Source of the DNA: Chloroflexi bacterium OLB15
GTDB lineage: Bacteria > Chloroflexota > Anaerolineae > Aggregatilineales > Phototrophicaceae
Length of the DNA stretch: 57,694 nt
Reading direction: 5' to 3'
NCBI GenBank assembly: GCA_001567085.1
Contig: LMZS01000092.1
Coordinates: forward strand, 1-57,694
Numbering within the stretch: position 1 is the first letter of the stretch; each line of letters starts with the position of its first letter. The notes beneath the pieces were generated by a model, which saw only the letters and a program-made list of their open reading frames with translations, was not told where the DNA came from and made no database searches. The translations under genes and the position numbers were made by a program. Shown one piece after another: positions 9,708-19,200 of the stretch.

Positions 9708-9730
9708 AGGGAACACGAAGGGTACAGCGC

Positions 9731-10375
9731 ATGAACGTTCAGGATTTCATCCATCACTACACGCCAGCATCAGAGGCTGACGCGCCAACACTGCTGCTGT
9801 TACATGGCACCGGCGGAAACGAAAACTCAATGCTTGCGCTGGGAAGCCAGTTTGCACCGGGCGCAGGAATACTTAGCCCACGCGGCAAAATTCTGGAAGG
9901 CACTATGCCGCGATTCTTCCGCCGCAAAGCTGAAGGCGTGTTCGATATGGAAGACCTGATCTTCCGCACCCACGAACTCGCAGATTGGATTGAAAGGGCA
10001 ATTGACGCATACAACATCGCGCCTGAATCGGTGATTGCAGTTGGCTACTCGAACGGGGCGAACATCGCAGCCAGCACGCTGTTACTACGCCCTGAAACGC
10101 TGAAGCATGCCATTTTGCTGCGCCCGATGCTGCCTTTGCGCCCGGAGCAGCTGCCCGATTTGAGCGGCGTGAACGTGCTGATTGAAACCGGGCTGCGCGA
10201 TCAAATGGTGCCATTTTCTCAGGCTGAGGTGCTTGCCCACCTGCTGAATGACTGTAATGCAGCGGTTACCTTTCAGAAGCAGCCTACAGGTCACGGGCTG
10301 ACTGAAGCCGATGTTCTTGAATCGCGCCAATGGATTCAGCAGATTGCTGCCGATCTGGCAGACAGTTCACGTTAA
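9731..10375 (+). CDS. Alpha/beta hydrolase (phospholipase/carboxylesterase family), MhqD-like
   Basis: A 214-residue cytosolic hydrolase. The oxyanion region is LLLHGTGGNENS, the nucleophile serine is in GYSNGANIA (the GxSxG elbow), the acid is in ETGLRDQMVPF and the catalytic His is in TGHGLTEADV. These match the carboxylesterase/phospholipase family that includes MhqD. It lies divergent to the MarR gene and 48 bp upstream of the MhqO-like dioxygenase, presumably in one transcript. Natural substrate is unknown; a role in quinone or catechol detoxification is inferred from the neighbours. Confidence 0.88.
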   Translation: MNVQDFIHHYTPASEADAPTLLLLHGTGGNENSMLALGSQFAPGAGILSPRGKILEGTMPRFFRRKAEGVFDMEDLIFRTHELADWIERAIDAYNIAPESVIAVGYSNGANIAASTLLLRPETLKHAILLRPMLPLRPEQLPDLSGVNVLIETGLRDQMVPFSQAEVLAHLLNDCNAAVTFQKQPTGHGLTEADVLESRQWIQQIAADLADSSR

Positions 10376-10423
10376 AGCGAAATCAACGCGACGACGCTTG
10401 TCGTTTAAGAAAAGGAAAACAAC

Positions 10424-11377
10424 ATGCAACTTCACGGACTCCATCATGTAACCGCCGTTACCGGCAAGATTCAGCAAAATCGTGATTTCTATACCCGTAT
10501 TCTGGGGCTAAGACTGGTCAAGAAAAGTGTGAATCAGGACGATACCAGCGCCTATCATATGTTCTATGCCGATAAGATCGGTTCTCCCGGCACAGACATG
10601 ACCTTTTTTGACTGGCCGCAAGCCGCGCGGGCGGTTCGCGGCACCGACAGCGTTATAAACACCATGTTCCGCGTTAATGGGCGCCCGGCGCTGGAATACT
10701 GGCTGGCGCGATTTGACGAATATCAGGTCATGCACAGCGAGATTGAGCAATTCAATGGGCATGACATCGTAAGCTTTGAAGACCCGGAAGGCCAGCGAAT
10801 GACGCTGGTAGACGATCAAGGCGCAGATTTTGAAGGTGAAGTGTGGGATGGCGCGGGTATCCCTGTAGCGTATGCGATTCGCGGGTTCTACGGGGTTACG
10901 CTTTCGGTGCCGCATCTTGCGCCTATGGAGCCTATTTTTACCACGCTGCTCAACTTTGAGAAGGTTTCCGAGCAGCCGAATCCGGCAAATCCTGATGAAA
11001 CCGTCACCATCTTCGCGATGGATGGCGGCGGGCCGGGCAAAGAAGTGCATATCATTGAGCAGCCGGGTTTACGGCACGCTTTTCTTGGTCGCGGCGGCGT
11101 GCATCACGTGGCTTTCCGGCTGACGGATGCCAGCGAACAGGAAAAATGGCTGGAACGGCTGGGAAGCTATCGGGTACGCAATTCGGGGTTGGTAGATCGC
11201 TTCTATTTCAAGTCGCTGTACTTTCGCATCTCCAACGGCATCCTGTTTGAACTGGCAACCGATGGCCCCGGTTTCGATGCTGATGAGCCGCTGGAAACAC
11301 TGGGCGAGAAGCTGGCGCTGCCGCCGTTCCTTGAGCCGTATCGTGAGCAGATTGAGGCGAATCTAAAGCCAGTTTAG
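10424..11377 (+). CDS. mhqO: Ring-cleaving dioxygenase, MhqO-like (two VOC domains)
   Basis: A 317-residue vicinal-oxygen-chelate protein built from two glyoxalase-like halves (about 1-145 and 150-310). The N-terminal GLHHVTAVTG and the mid-protein GGVHHVAFRL supply metal-ligand histidines typical of extradiol-type enzymes. Start, length and motifs fit MhqO, which detoxifies hydroquinones in Bacillus. It follows the MhqD-like hydrolase and ends at a strong terminator. An AAAAGGAAA box lies before the ATG. Confidence 0.88.
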   Translation: MQLHGLHHVTAVTGKIQQNRDFYTRILGLRLVKKSVNQDDTSAYHMFYADKIGSPGTDMTFFDWPQAARAVRGTDSVINTMFRVNGRPALEYWLARFDEYQVMHSEIEQFNGHDIVSFEDPEGQRMTLVDDQGADFEGEVWDGAGIPVAYAIRGFYGVTLSVPHLAPMEPIFTTLLNFEKVSEQPNPANPDETVTIFAMDGGGPGKEVHIIEQPGLRHAFLGRGGVHHVAFRLTDASEQEKWLERLGSYRVRNSGLVDRFYFKSLYFRISNGILFELATDGPGFDADEPLETLGEKLALPPFLEPYREQIEANLKPV

Positions 11378-11395
11378 GCGACAGATCGCATGAAC

Positions 11396-11429
11396 AACCC
11401 TCCCCATATCTCAAGGGGAGGGTTTTTTA
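11396..11429 (+). terminator. Rho-independent terminator after the MhqO-like gene
   Basis: AACCCTCCCC (11396-11405) pairs perfectly with GGGGAGGGTT (11415-11424) over a 9-nt loop and is followed by a T run. It closes the plus-strand hydrolase-dioxygenase operon; the converging SDR gene ends 12 bp later. Confidence 0.9.
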
Positions 11430-11440
11430 TTTCCAGCAAT

Positions 11441-12259
11441 TTATTGGGTGACGGGCATCCCGACCAACCGGGCGCTGGCATCCCATAAGCGGCGCGCAGC
11501 GGCTTGATCGTAAGATTCTTCTGAGGACTGTGTTTCACTGCGGCGCACGAAGTACTTTCCGCTAATCCCTTCAACTTGATCTGAAGCAGCCAGCCAGACC
11601 TGCGTATCTGCGCCTTCTTCTGAACTTAATGGCCCGCGCATATTCAAGCCTGCTGCCCTTTGGAAATTGCTGTTCACAAAGCCGGGATGTACCGCATTCA
11701 CAGTCACGCCGCTGCCTTCCACACGCCGCGCCAACTCATAGGTGAACATAATGTTGGCAAGTTTCGAGTCGTTATATGCATCCCATCCGCTGTAATTACG
11801 CCGGTTGCCCAGATCATCAAAGTTCAACTGCCCGCCGCCATGCGCATCAGACGCCACATTGATGATCCGAGATGGCGCGCTGGCAATCAACAAGTCCAGC
11901 AGCAGGTTCGTCAGCAGAAAATAGCTGAGATGGTTCAAGGCGAAGGTCATTTCGATGCCGTCTATGCTTTCGCGGTAGCTGGTGAACAACGCGCCAGCAT
12001 TATTGACCAGCACATCCAGCCGTGTATATTTGCGCCTGAATTCTTCGGCTAACATGCGGATATGCGTCTGTGAAGAGAGATCGGCGGTCAAAAATTCAAG
12101 CGAACCGGAAGTTTCGCCAATATCCTGTAAGGCGGCCTTAATTTTTGCGGGGTTACGCCCTACCCCAACAACGGTTGCCCCAACTGCCGCCAGCGCCCGC
12201 ACCGTCTCTTTGCCAATACCGTCTGTGGCGCCAGTGACCAGACAAACTTTTCCGAACAT
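11441..12259 (-). CDS. Short-chain dehydrogenase/reductase, retinol-dehydrogenase-like
   Basis: A 272-residue classical-type SDR. The NAD(P)-binding motif is TGATDGIGKE near residue 10, the structural motif is LVNNAGAL, the catalytic serine region is INVASDAHGG and the YxxxK motif is YNDSK. The sequence resembles the WW-domain oxidoreductase/retinol dehydrogenase-like subgroup, common in bacteria with unknown substrates. The frame extends to a TTG at 12289, but the ATG at 12259 starts right where the fold begins. It is divergent from threonine synthase. Confidence 0.88.
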   Translation of the reverse strand: MFGKVCLVTGATDGIGKETVRALAAVGATVVGVGRNPAKIKAALQDIGETSGSLEFLTADLSSQTHIRMLAEEFRRKYTRLDVLVNNAGALFTSYRESIDGIEMTFALNHLSYFLLTNLLLDLLIASAPSRIINVASDAHGGGQLNFDDLGNRRNYSGWDAYNDSKLANIMFTYELARRVEGSGVTVNAVHPGFVNSNFQRAAGLNMRGPLSSEEGADTQVWLAASDQVEGISGKYFVRRSETQSSEESYDQAAARRLWDASARLVGMPVTQ

Positions 12260-12347
12260 GTGAAATTGCCGTCCCCGCGTTAAGCTCAAGTCGCTCTAGT
12301 ATATCCGCTGGCGCGATCTTTCGCGGATATGATTTTATGGAGATGGG

Positions 12348-13526
12348 ATGCGTATGATGCAAAGCTATCTTAGTCATCTGGAATGCGGTTGGTGTGGCAA
12401 AACTTACGATTTTCGCGAGATTCTCAATTTATGCCCGGCCTGTGGCAAGCCTTTACTGCCGCGCTATGACCTTGATGCAGCAAAAGCGAATTTCACCCCT
12501 GAACGCCTGAAAAACCGCCCTAAATCACTGTGGCGCTACGGCGAAATGCTGCCCGTACAGGGCGAATCATTCCGTTACACTCTGGGCGAAGGCTTCACGC
12601 CAATGCTGCCTGTTAGCCGGCTGGGCAAGGCGCTTGGGTTAAGCCAGCTATACGCCAAAGATGAAGGAATCAACCCGACTGGCTCGTTCAAGGCGCGCGG
12701 GCTGGTGATGGCTGTTTCACGGGCTGCGGAATTGGGCGTTAAAGCATTGGCGATTCCCAGCGCCGGAAATGCTGGAAGCGCCGCAGCCGCCTACGGCGCA
12801 CGCGCGGGACTGCCGGTTTACGTGTATTTGCCGCAGGATGTGCCGCCTGCTTTTCTCGCTGAAATCAAAGCGTTAGGCGCGGAGATCACGCTGGTTGATG
12901 GGCTGATCACCGACTGCGCTAAATTGGTGCGGCAGGGCGCGGATGAAGGCCGGTGGTTTGATCTTTCGACATTGAAAGAGCCTTACCGCGTTGAAGGTAA
13001 GAAAACGATGGGTTACGAGATTGCCGAACAGATGGGCTGGCAGCTTCCCGATGTGATCGTATATCCCACCGGGGGCGGCACGGGCATCGTCGGCATCTGG
13101 AAAGCGTTCGCAGAAATGGAAGCGCTAGGTTGGATCGGAAGCAAGCGCCCGCGCATGATCAGCGTGCAAAGCGCGGGCTGCGCCCCGATTGTACGCGCCT
13201 ATGAGCAGGGGGTTGAACTGGCGGAAATGTGGCAGAACGCCGCGACAATTGCCGATGGGCTGCGGGTTCCAGCGGCTGTAGGCGATTTTCTGATTTTGCG
13301 GGCTGTGCGCGAAAGCGGCGGAACAGCACTGGCGGTAAGCGATGACGAGATTCGGGCTGCACAAATCGAAATCGGGCGCAGCGAAGGCATATTCGTCGCC
13401 CCTGAGGCGGCGGCTACAGCAGCGGCGCTGCCCCACTTGCTGGCAGCGGGGAAAATTCAGGCCGATGAGCGCATCGTACTGCTGATCACCGGGAACGGGC
13501 TAAAATACATGCATCTGTTGGCGTAA
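12348..13526 (+). CDS. thrC: Threonine synthase
   Basis: A 392-residue PLP enzyme that converts O-phosphohomoserine to threonine. An N-terminal zinc-ribbon-like segment has cysteines at 13, 16, 29 and 32 (CGWC, CPAC), as in many archaeal and Chloroflexota-type threonine synthases. The PLP lysine is K115 in TGSFKARG, and the phosphate-binding loops are SAGNAGS (138-144) and PTGGGTG. The ATG at 12348 has GGAG five bases upstream. It stands alone, divergent from the SDR gene; I found no T-box or other leader riboswitch. Confidence 0.9.
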   Translation: MRMMQSYLSHLECGWCGKTYDFREILNLCPACGKPLLPRYDLDAAKANFTPERLKNRPKSLWRYGEMLPVQGESFRYTLGEGFTPMLPVSRLGKALGLSQLYAKDEGINPTGSFKARGLVMAVSRAAELGVKALAIPSAGNAGSAAAAYGARAGLPVYVYLPQDVPPAFLAEIKALGAEITLVDGLITDCAKLVRQGADEGRWFDLSTLKEPYRVEGKKTMGYEIAEQMGWQLPDVIVYPTGGGTGIVGIWKAFAEMEALGWIGSKRPRMISVQSAGCAPIVRAYEQGVELAEMWQNAATIADGLRVPAAVGDFLILRAVRESGGTALAVSDDEIRAAQIEIGRSEGIFVAPEAAATAAALPHLLAAGKIQADERIVLLITGNGLKYMHLLA

Positions 13527-13604
13527 ACGGTGGCGTGTCCAGCCCATGCTATGCTAATTTCCATGCTACACTTATAAATCCTTTATTGATCACAGCAGAG
13601 GTAT

Positions 13605-14786
13605 ATGAACATGCGACTAAAAAAAGTTGCCCGTATGCTCACCTTGATGCTGGTGCTAGCGTTAGGGACACCTGGCGTTTTGGCACAGGGTGATCTTCCG
13701 ATCTACGACAATTACATAGTGCTTGATGTACAAGATCTGCCATTGAGAGCCGGCTCGCCTATACAATCTTCCGCACACTTATCTCCAGATGGCACACGCT
13801 TTGTGTATGTCGACGGATCGACATTCTGCTTTTATATGCTTGATGATAACAACGTGTGGGTAGAAGAAGCGTGTACAGAACTGGATAGGGAAATTTCAGG
13901 TAGAGATACAGAAGAGATTTACTGGTCGCCTGATGGGCAGTGGCTTACCCTACCCACCTATCGCGAGGCATTTTTATTTATAAATGATACCGATATCCGC
14001 ATCCTCAACACCGAGACTTTCGAGGCTGTTGTACTGACACAAGATCAGACGACGGGCACCCCGATAGATCCCGACTACAGCGGGTTTTTCGATGTCGCCC
14101 CTCAATGGCTCGATGACGATACGCTGCTTTTCCTGCGCTATATTCCAGATGACGATCTTGGATACGCGCATCTGATGCACATAGACCTTTCCGGCAGCGA
14201 ACCACAGGAAATCGCAGCGCTGACCGCGCCAAGAAGATTGAGCATTTACCTTATTGCTGCCTCGCGCGCCAGCTCCGAAGTTGCCTATAACATTAACGAC
14301 TTTGGCAGCGCGCCAGAAAATGGAATCTGGACGATGGGACTGGACAATCTTGAGCCAGAACAGGCAGTTGCTATCGAAGAAGAGCCGGATCGGCCGCAAA
14401 ATCTGGCCTATTCAGCAAACGGCAGCTATCTTTTGAATATTACTGCGCGTGGAATGGTCTATGGCACCACAGTTTCGAGCGTAGAAGTGGTTGACCCCGC
14501 GACAGGGGAAATAATCCCCTTTGACGACTCGCAAATTGTCATTGGCGCGGGCTGGTCGCCCGAAGGCAACGCGCTGGCTTACCTTGTAAATAACCCGGAA
14601 AATCCAGAAAGTTCAGGTTTGTATATCAGCCCTGCGCCGGGAGCGCCGGGTCATTTAGTGCTGGCAGGGCAGTTTGCCCCGCCTACCAGTTCACAGCGCA
14701 TGCCGCTGGTTTGGGCGAATAACGATACTATCTTGATCGGAAATAGGGCTGAGGGCATACTGCTGATCAGGGTAGGCGTGAAATAA
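13605..14786 (+). CDS. Secreted beta-propeller (PD40-like) protein of unknown function
   Basis: A 393-residue protein with an N-terminal signal peptide (cleavage near GVLAQGD) and repeated propeller-like strands with motifs such as AHLSPDGTRFVYV, IYWSPDGQW and AGWSPEGNALAYL. This is the WD40/PD40 pattern seen in TolB-like proteins. It is probably extracytoplasmic and may bind protein or peptide partners; no catalytic residues are recognisable. It is transcribed alone and followed by a clear terminator. Confidence 0.8.
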   Translation: MNMRLKKVARMLTLMLVLALGTPGVLAQGDLPIYDNYIVLDVQDLPLRAGSPIQSSAHLSPDGTRFVYVDGSTFCFYMLDDNNVWVEEACTELDREISGRDTEEIYWSPDGQWLTLPTYREAFLFINDTDIRILNTETFEAVVLTQDQTTGTPIDPDYSGFFDVAPQWLDDDTLLFLRYIPDDDLGYAHLMHIDLSGSEPQEIAALTAPRRLSIYLIAASRASSEVAYNINDFGSAPENGIWTMGLDNLEPEQAVAIEEEPDRPQNLAYSANGSYLLNITARGMVYGTTVSSVEVVDPATGEIIPFDDSQIVIGAGWSPEGNALAYLVNNPENPESSGLYISPAPGAPGHLVLAGQFAPPTSSQRMPLVWANNDTILIGNRAEGILLIRVGVK

Positions 14787-14794
14787 TTACATAG

Positions 14795-14826
14795 ATGCCC
14801 GTGTTTTTGCGAACACGGGCATTTTA
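14795..14826 (+). terminator. Rho-independent terminator after the propeller gene
   Basis: ATGCCCGTGTT (14795-14805) pairs with AACACGGGCAT (14812-14822) over a 6-nt loop, followed by TTTTAT. The stem is perfect over 11 bp. Confidence 0.88.
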
Positions 14827-14844
14827 TGCGCCGGAATCCCGCAG

Positions 14845-15855
14845 CTAACCTGCTAATACCGCGTCAATTTCACGCAGTTCACCATCGGTAAACGCCAGAT
14901 TTTTAGCGGCAGCCGCGCAATCTTCAACCTGCCGAACGGTGCTCGCGCCGATCAGCGCTGAGGTAGATGTGCGATGCCGCAGCACCCATGCCAGCGCCAT
15001 TTGCGCCAGCGTTTGCCCGCGCGTTAGCGCAATATCGTTCAGGCGGCGAACAACGGCCAATTTTTCTTCCGTGATCTGCTCGCGCTGAAGAAACGTGCCG
15101 GTCTTGCCCGCGCGGGACTCTTCGGGGATGCCGCCTAAATAGCGATCCGTGAGCATTCCCTGCGCCAGCGGCGAGAAGAAGATCGTGCCAACGCCTTCTT
15201 CAGCGCAAGCATCCAGCAAATCTGGCTCTACCCAGCGGTTAAACATGCTGTAAATAACCTGATTGATCAGGCAGGGCGTGCCTAATTGGCGCAAGATAGA
15301 TGCAGCCCGCCGGGTCTGTTCAGCGTCATAGTTAGAGATGCCGACATATAGCGCTTTTCCCTGCCGCACAATCTGATCCAGCGCCATCATGGTTTCTTCA
15401 AGCGGCGTATCCGGATCAGGGCGATGGTGATAGAAAATATCTACATATTCCAACCCCATGCGCTTCAGGCTTTGATCAATGCTGGAAATCAGATATTTAC
15501 GTGAACCCCATTCGCCATATGGGCCTTCCCACATGTAGTATCCGGCTTTAGTGGAAATGACCAGTTGATCGCGATAGGGGCGCAGGTCTTTATCAAGAAT
15601 GACCTTGAACATGGATTCAGCAGAGCCGGGCGGCGGGCCATAGTTGTTGGCGAGGTCAAAATGGGTAATGCCCAGATCGAAGGCGCGGCGCAGCATAGCG
15701 CGCCCGTTGTCAATGCGGTCTACCTCACCAAAATTATGCCAAAGGCCAAGCGAAATGACCGGCAGCTTCAAGCCGCTGCGGCCAGAATAACGATAAATCA
15801 TGCCGTCATAGCGGTCGGGCGCGGCGGCGTAAGTTTGCGGAATTGGGACAGCCAT
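14845..15855 (-). CDS. Aldo/keto reductase, YghZ/Gpr-like
   Basis: A 336-residue NADPH-dependent aldo/keto reductase. The catalytic tetrad is visible in FDLANNYGPPPGSAE (Asp, Tyr), STKAGY (Lys) and FYHHRPDPDTP (His). The PPPGSAE loop, KAGYYMWEGPYGEWGSRKY and length match the YghZ subgroup, whose E. coli member reduces L-glyceraldehyde 3-phosphate and methylglyoxal. A role in detoxifying reactive aldehydes is therefore likely. The gene is divergent from the alpha-mannosidase gene. Confidence 0.92.
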   Translation of the reverse strand: MAVPIPQTYAAAPDRYDGMIYRYSGRSGLKLPVISLGLWHNFGEVDRIDNGRAMLRRAFDLGITHFDLANNYGPPPGSAESMFKVILDKDLRPYRDQLVISTKAGYYMWEGPYGEWGSRKYLISSIDQSLKRMGLEYVDIFYHHRPDPDTPLEETMMALDQIVRQGKALYVGISNYDAEQTRRAASILRQLGTPCLINQVIYSMFNRWVEPDLLDACAEEGVGTIFFSPLAQGMLTDRYLGGIPEESRAGKTGTFLQREQITEEKLAVVRRLNDIALTRGQTLAQMALAWVLRHRTSTSALIGASTVRQVEDCAAAAKNLAFTDGELREIDAVLAG

Positions 15856-16267
15856 TTTGAAAATCCATTTAGAATCAGATCGAATGACACCAACTGTAAC
15901 CCGCCGGCCGCTTTCTGGCGAGATTATCCCTGATTATCAACGTGCAATAGACGCTAAAAAAATCTAAAATAACGCGCGTTATGGATAAATATCGCTCCAG
16001 TCCCGCAGCTCTGGCCTAACCGGTCATGCCCTCTCTTATGACACACTGGCGAAAGGGCGGCTAAACGAAGCGCGGCGGGCGAAGTTCGTCAAGGCGGCAT
16101 TTCTCGCGCACAATACTTAGCCATAACTACGGTTAAATTAGCGCCTCACACTTACCTGTAACCGGAGTTTCAACATCCATGCGGGAAAGACGGCTGATTA
16201 TCATGCCAGAATACCCTAAATCTATCCGCAGTAAGGCCACATACCACCTGTAAAAGGAGTCTTTCTC
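15856..16267. other. Divergent intergenic region between aldo/keto reductase and alpha-mannosidase
   Basis: This 412-bp stretch has no convincing ORF. It contains a perfect 14-bp palindrome at 15969-15982, listed separately. An AAAAGGAG ribosome binding site at 16252-16259 serves the TTG start of the mannosidase gene. I saw no LacI-type operator here, unlike the downstream glycan genes. Confidence 0.55.
15969..15982. promoter_or_regulatory. Perfect palindrome ATAACGCGCGTTAT, candidate operator
   Basis: A 14-bp perfect dyad about 115 bp upstream of the aldo/keto reductase start and about 285 bp before the mannosidase start. Size and placement fit a dimeric repressor site; the binding protein is unknown. 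Confidence 0.35.
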
Positions 16268-19200
16268 TTGTCACACGTATTTCGCTGGACAGCGCAAAAA
16301 ATTCTGAAGCGTCTCGCGCTCATTGAACCGTTGGTCTACATCCAAAAACATCCTCTGCCGCCATTTCGCTACACGAAGCTGGACAGCCCGCTGCAAGAGC
16401 CTCCAGTCGGCTTCGATGTGAATGACAGCACGTGGGAAGTGATTCAACCTCACAGCTATTGGGGCGCATGGAAAACAAACTTCGCGATGCGCGGCAGCTT
16501 CGAGATTCCCGCAAACTGGGATGCAGCTATTCCTGTAGCCTTGTATTTGCCGATGGGCGATTCGGGCGACTTTTCGCATCCCGAAGCGCTGACCTACATT
16601 GACGGGAGAGCGACAGCATCAACTGACCGCCATCATCACGAAATCCGGCTAGCAGACGATCTGCGCGATGGAAAAAGGCATCTTCTGGCGCTGCATGGCT
16701 GGACAGGCTTAGGCGGCTGGAGCGACGACGATCCACATACGCGGCTTTATATGCGCGAGTGCGCGGTAGTGCAAATTCATCAGCCCACGCGTGATCTGAT
16801 CGTGGCGACGCATGTCTCGCTCGAAGTGGCCGAAATACTGGGCGAAGAACATCCGGTCACGAACAAACTATATAACGCGCTCGATGCAGCTTTCAAAACG
16901 CTGGACACGCGCGATCCTGTGGGGACGGATGCCTTTTATGAGAGCGTCCCCGCCGCGCTGGAAGTTTTGCAAGCGGGAATCGCCGACGCTGGAGCGCCGA
17001 TGGAAGTAGACATTATTGGCGCGGGGCATGCCCATATTGACGTGGCATGGCTGTGGACGCTAGGGCAAACACGGCGCAAGGCTGGCCGAACTTTTAGCAA
17101 TGTGCTGCGGCTGATGGAGCAGTTTCCCGATTTCAAATTCACCCAAAGCCAGCCACAACTGTACCAATATACGCTAGAAACTTATCCCGAACTGTTCGCG
17201 CAGATTCAGCAGCGCGTTGAGGAAGGGCGCTGGGAGCTGATCGGCGGGACGTGGGTTGAACCAGACTGCAACACCATCGGCGCGGAATCGCTGGCGCGGC
17301 AGTTTTTGCTAGGCCGGTCATTCTTCCGCCAGCACTTCGGAACCGAAGACACCCCGCTGTTATGGCTGCCAGATACCTTTGGCTACAGTTGGGCGCTGCC
17401 CCAATTGATGCAGCAGGCGGGCATCCAGTATTTTGTGACGCACAAGATGAGTTGGAACCAGTACAACCAGATGCCTGAACAAATGTTGTGGTGGCAGGGG
17501 CTGGATGGCACGCGGATTCTCACTTACTTCCTGACCACTCCAGAAGGAAACACCTACCTGCCCCACGCCACCACCTATAACGCGCTGATGTCGGTTAAGC
17601 AGGCGTTTGGCACATGGAAAAACTTCCGTCAGAAGGGCGTGCATAACGAGCTGCTGATGGCCTACGGCTATGGCGACGGCGGGGGCGGGCCAACCCGCGA
17701 AATGTTGGAAAACATGGCCGCCTTGCATCCATTTCCCGGCGCGCCGCGCGTGCGCCCCGGCACCGTGCGCGAATTCATGGATCACATTGCCGAAACGGCA
17801 TCTGATCAACTGCCGGTGTGGAATGGCGAGTTTTATCTCGAATATCATCGCGGCACTTTCACCAGCCAAAGCCGGAACAAGCGCAGCAACCGCAAGAGTG
17901 AGTTTTTGCTGCACGATGCTGAGTTTCTGGCAGCATGGGCTAGCCTGACCACCGGCTATGAATACCCGCATGACACCTTCCAGAAGGCGTGGGAGCTGGT
18001 TTGCCTGAACCAGTTCCACGATATTTTGCCCGGCTCGTCTATTGGCGAGGTTTACGTTGACAGCGCGCGTGATTACCAAACGATCATGCAGTTGGGCAGC
18101 AGCGCACTGGAGAGCGCAATTACAGCGCTAGCGAGCACCTTACCCGCCGAAGCAGACCTGATTGCCATCAATCCTACGTCGTTTGGCGGCGCGCGGGTTG
18201 GGCTGTTTTCCGAAACGCTGCCAGAAAACGCGCAGATCGTTGACGGCATCACCGGCACACCGCTGATACAGCAAACGACAAGTGAAGGCACCCTGTTGGA
18301 GCTGCCCGACAGCGCGCCTTATGCCCTGCTGCCTTTGCGCATCGAGTCCGCCGCGCCCACATTCACGAATGAGCTGGTGATCGAGAAGACGGCAACCGGG
18401 CTGGTGCTGGAAAATGGGCTGGTGCGCGTTGAGTTCAACCCGCAGGGTGAAATTATTCGGCTGTGGGATAAAGAAGCGGCGCGGGAGGTTTTGCCTGACG
18501 GCGCGAGCGCCAATGTGCTGCTGGCGTTTGAAGATCGCCCGATGCAGTTCGATGCATGGGACATTGACATATATTACGAAGATCGCACCGAGCGCGTTGA
18601 TCAGGTTGAAAGCCTGACAATTATAGAATCCGGCCCGATACGCGCCGGGTTTGAAGTTCGCCGCCCTTACCGGGACAGCATGATTGTGCAGAAGGTATTC
18701 TTGCAGCGCAACAGCAAGCAGCTTGATTTTGATACGTGGATTGACTGGCACGAACAGCATATTCTGCTGAAAGCCGCCTTCCCGCTAAACGTCCTGTCGC
18801 CATATGCAACCTTCGATATTCAATGGGGCAACGTGCAGCGCCCGACCCACCGCAACACTTCATGGGAGCGCGCGCGTTTTGAAACCTGCGCCCATAAGTG
18901 GGTAGATTTGAGCGAGAGCAATTACGGCGCTGCCCTGTTGAATGACTGTAAGTACGGGCATGACGTGCTCGATCACACCGTCCGGCTCACGCTGTTAAAA
19001 AGCGCCACGAGTCCCGATCCCCACGCCGATCAGGGCGAACATCACATGACCTACAGCCTGCTGCCGCATACCGGCGATTGGCGTAATGGCGTGGTGCCCG
19101 CAGCCTATCACCTGAACAATCCGGTAATTTTGCGGCGCGTGCAAGCCGGAAATACGGCTGAAAGCCCCCGCGAATCGTTTGTGCGCGTAAATTCGGCCAA

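Noticed and set aside
12260..12347. T-box or threonine leader before threonine synthase
   Set aside because: The region is short and shows no T-box consensus, leader peptide or terminator/antiterminator pair.
16100..16267. LacI operator upstream of the alpha-mannosidase gene
   Set aside because: No match to the TTGAGAGCGC-type motif was found by eye, so linkage of GH38 to the LacI regulon stays unproven.
17360..18079. Long minus-strand ORF of 239 codons inside the alpha-mannosidase gene
   Set aside because: The GH38 frame carries all catalytic motifs; the reverse frame is a GC-skew shadow.
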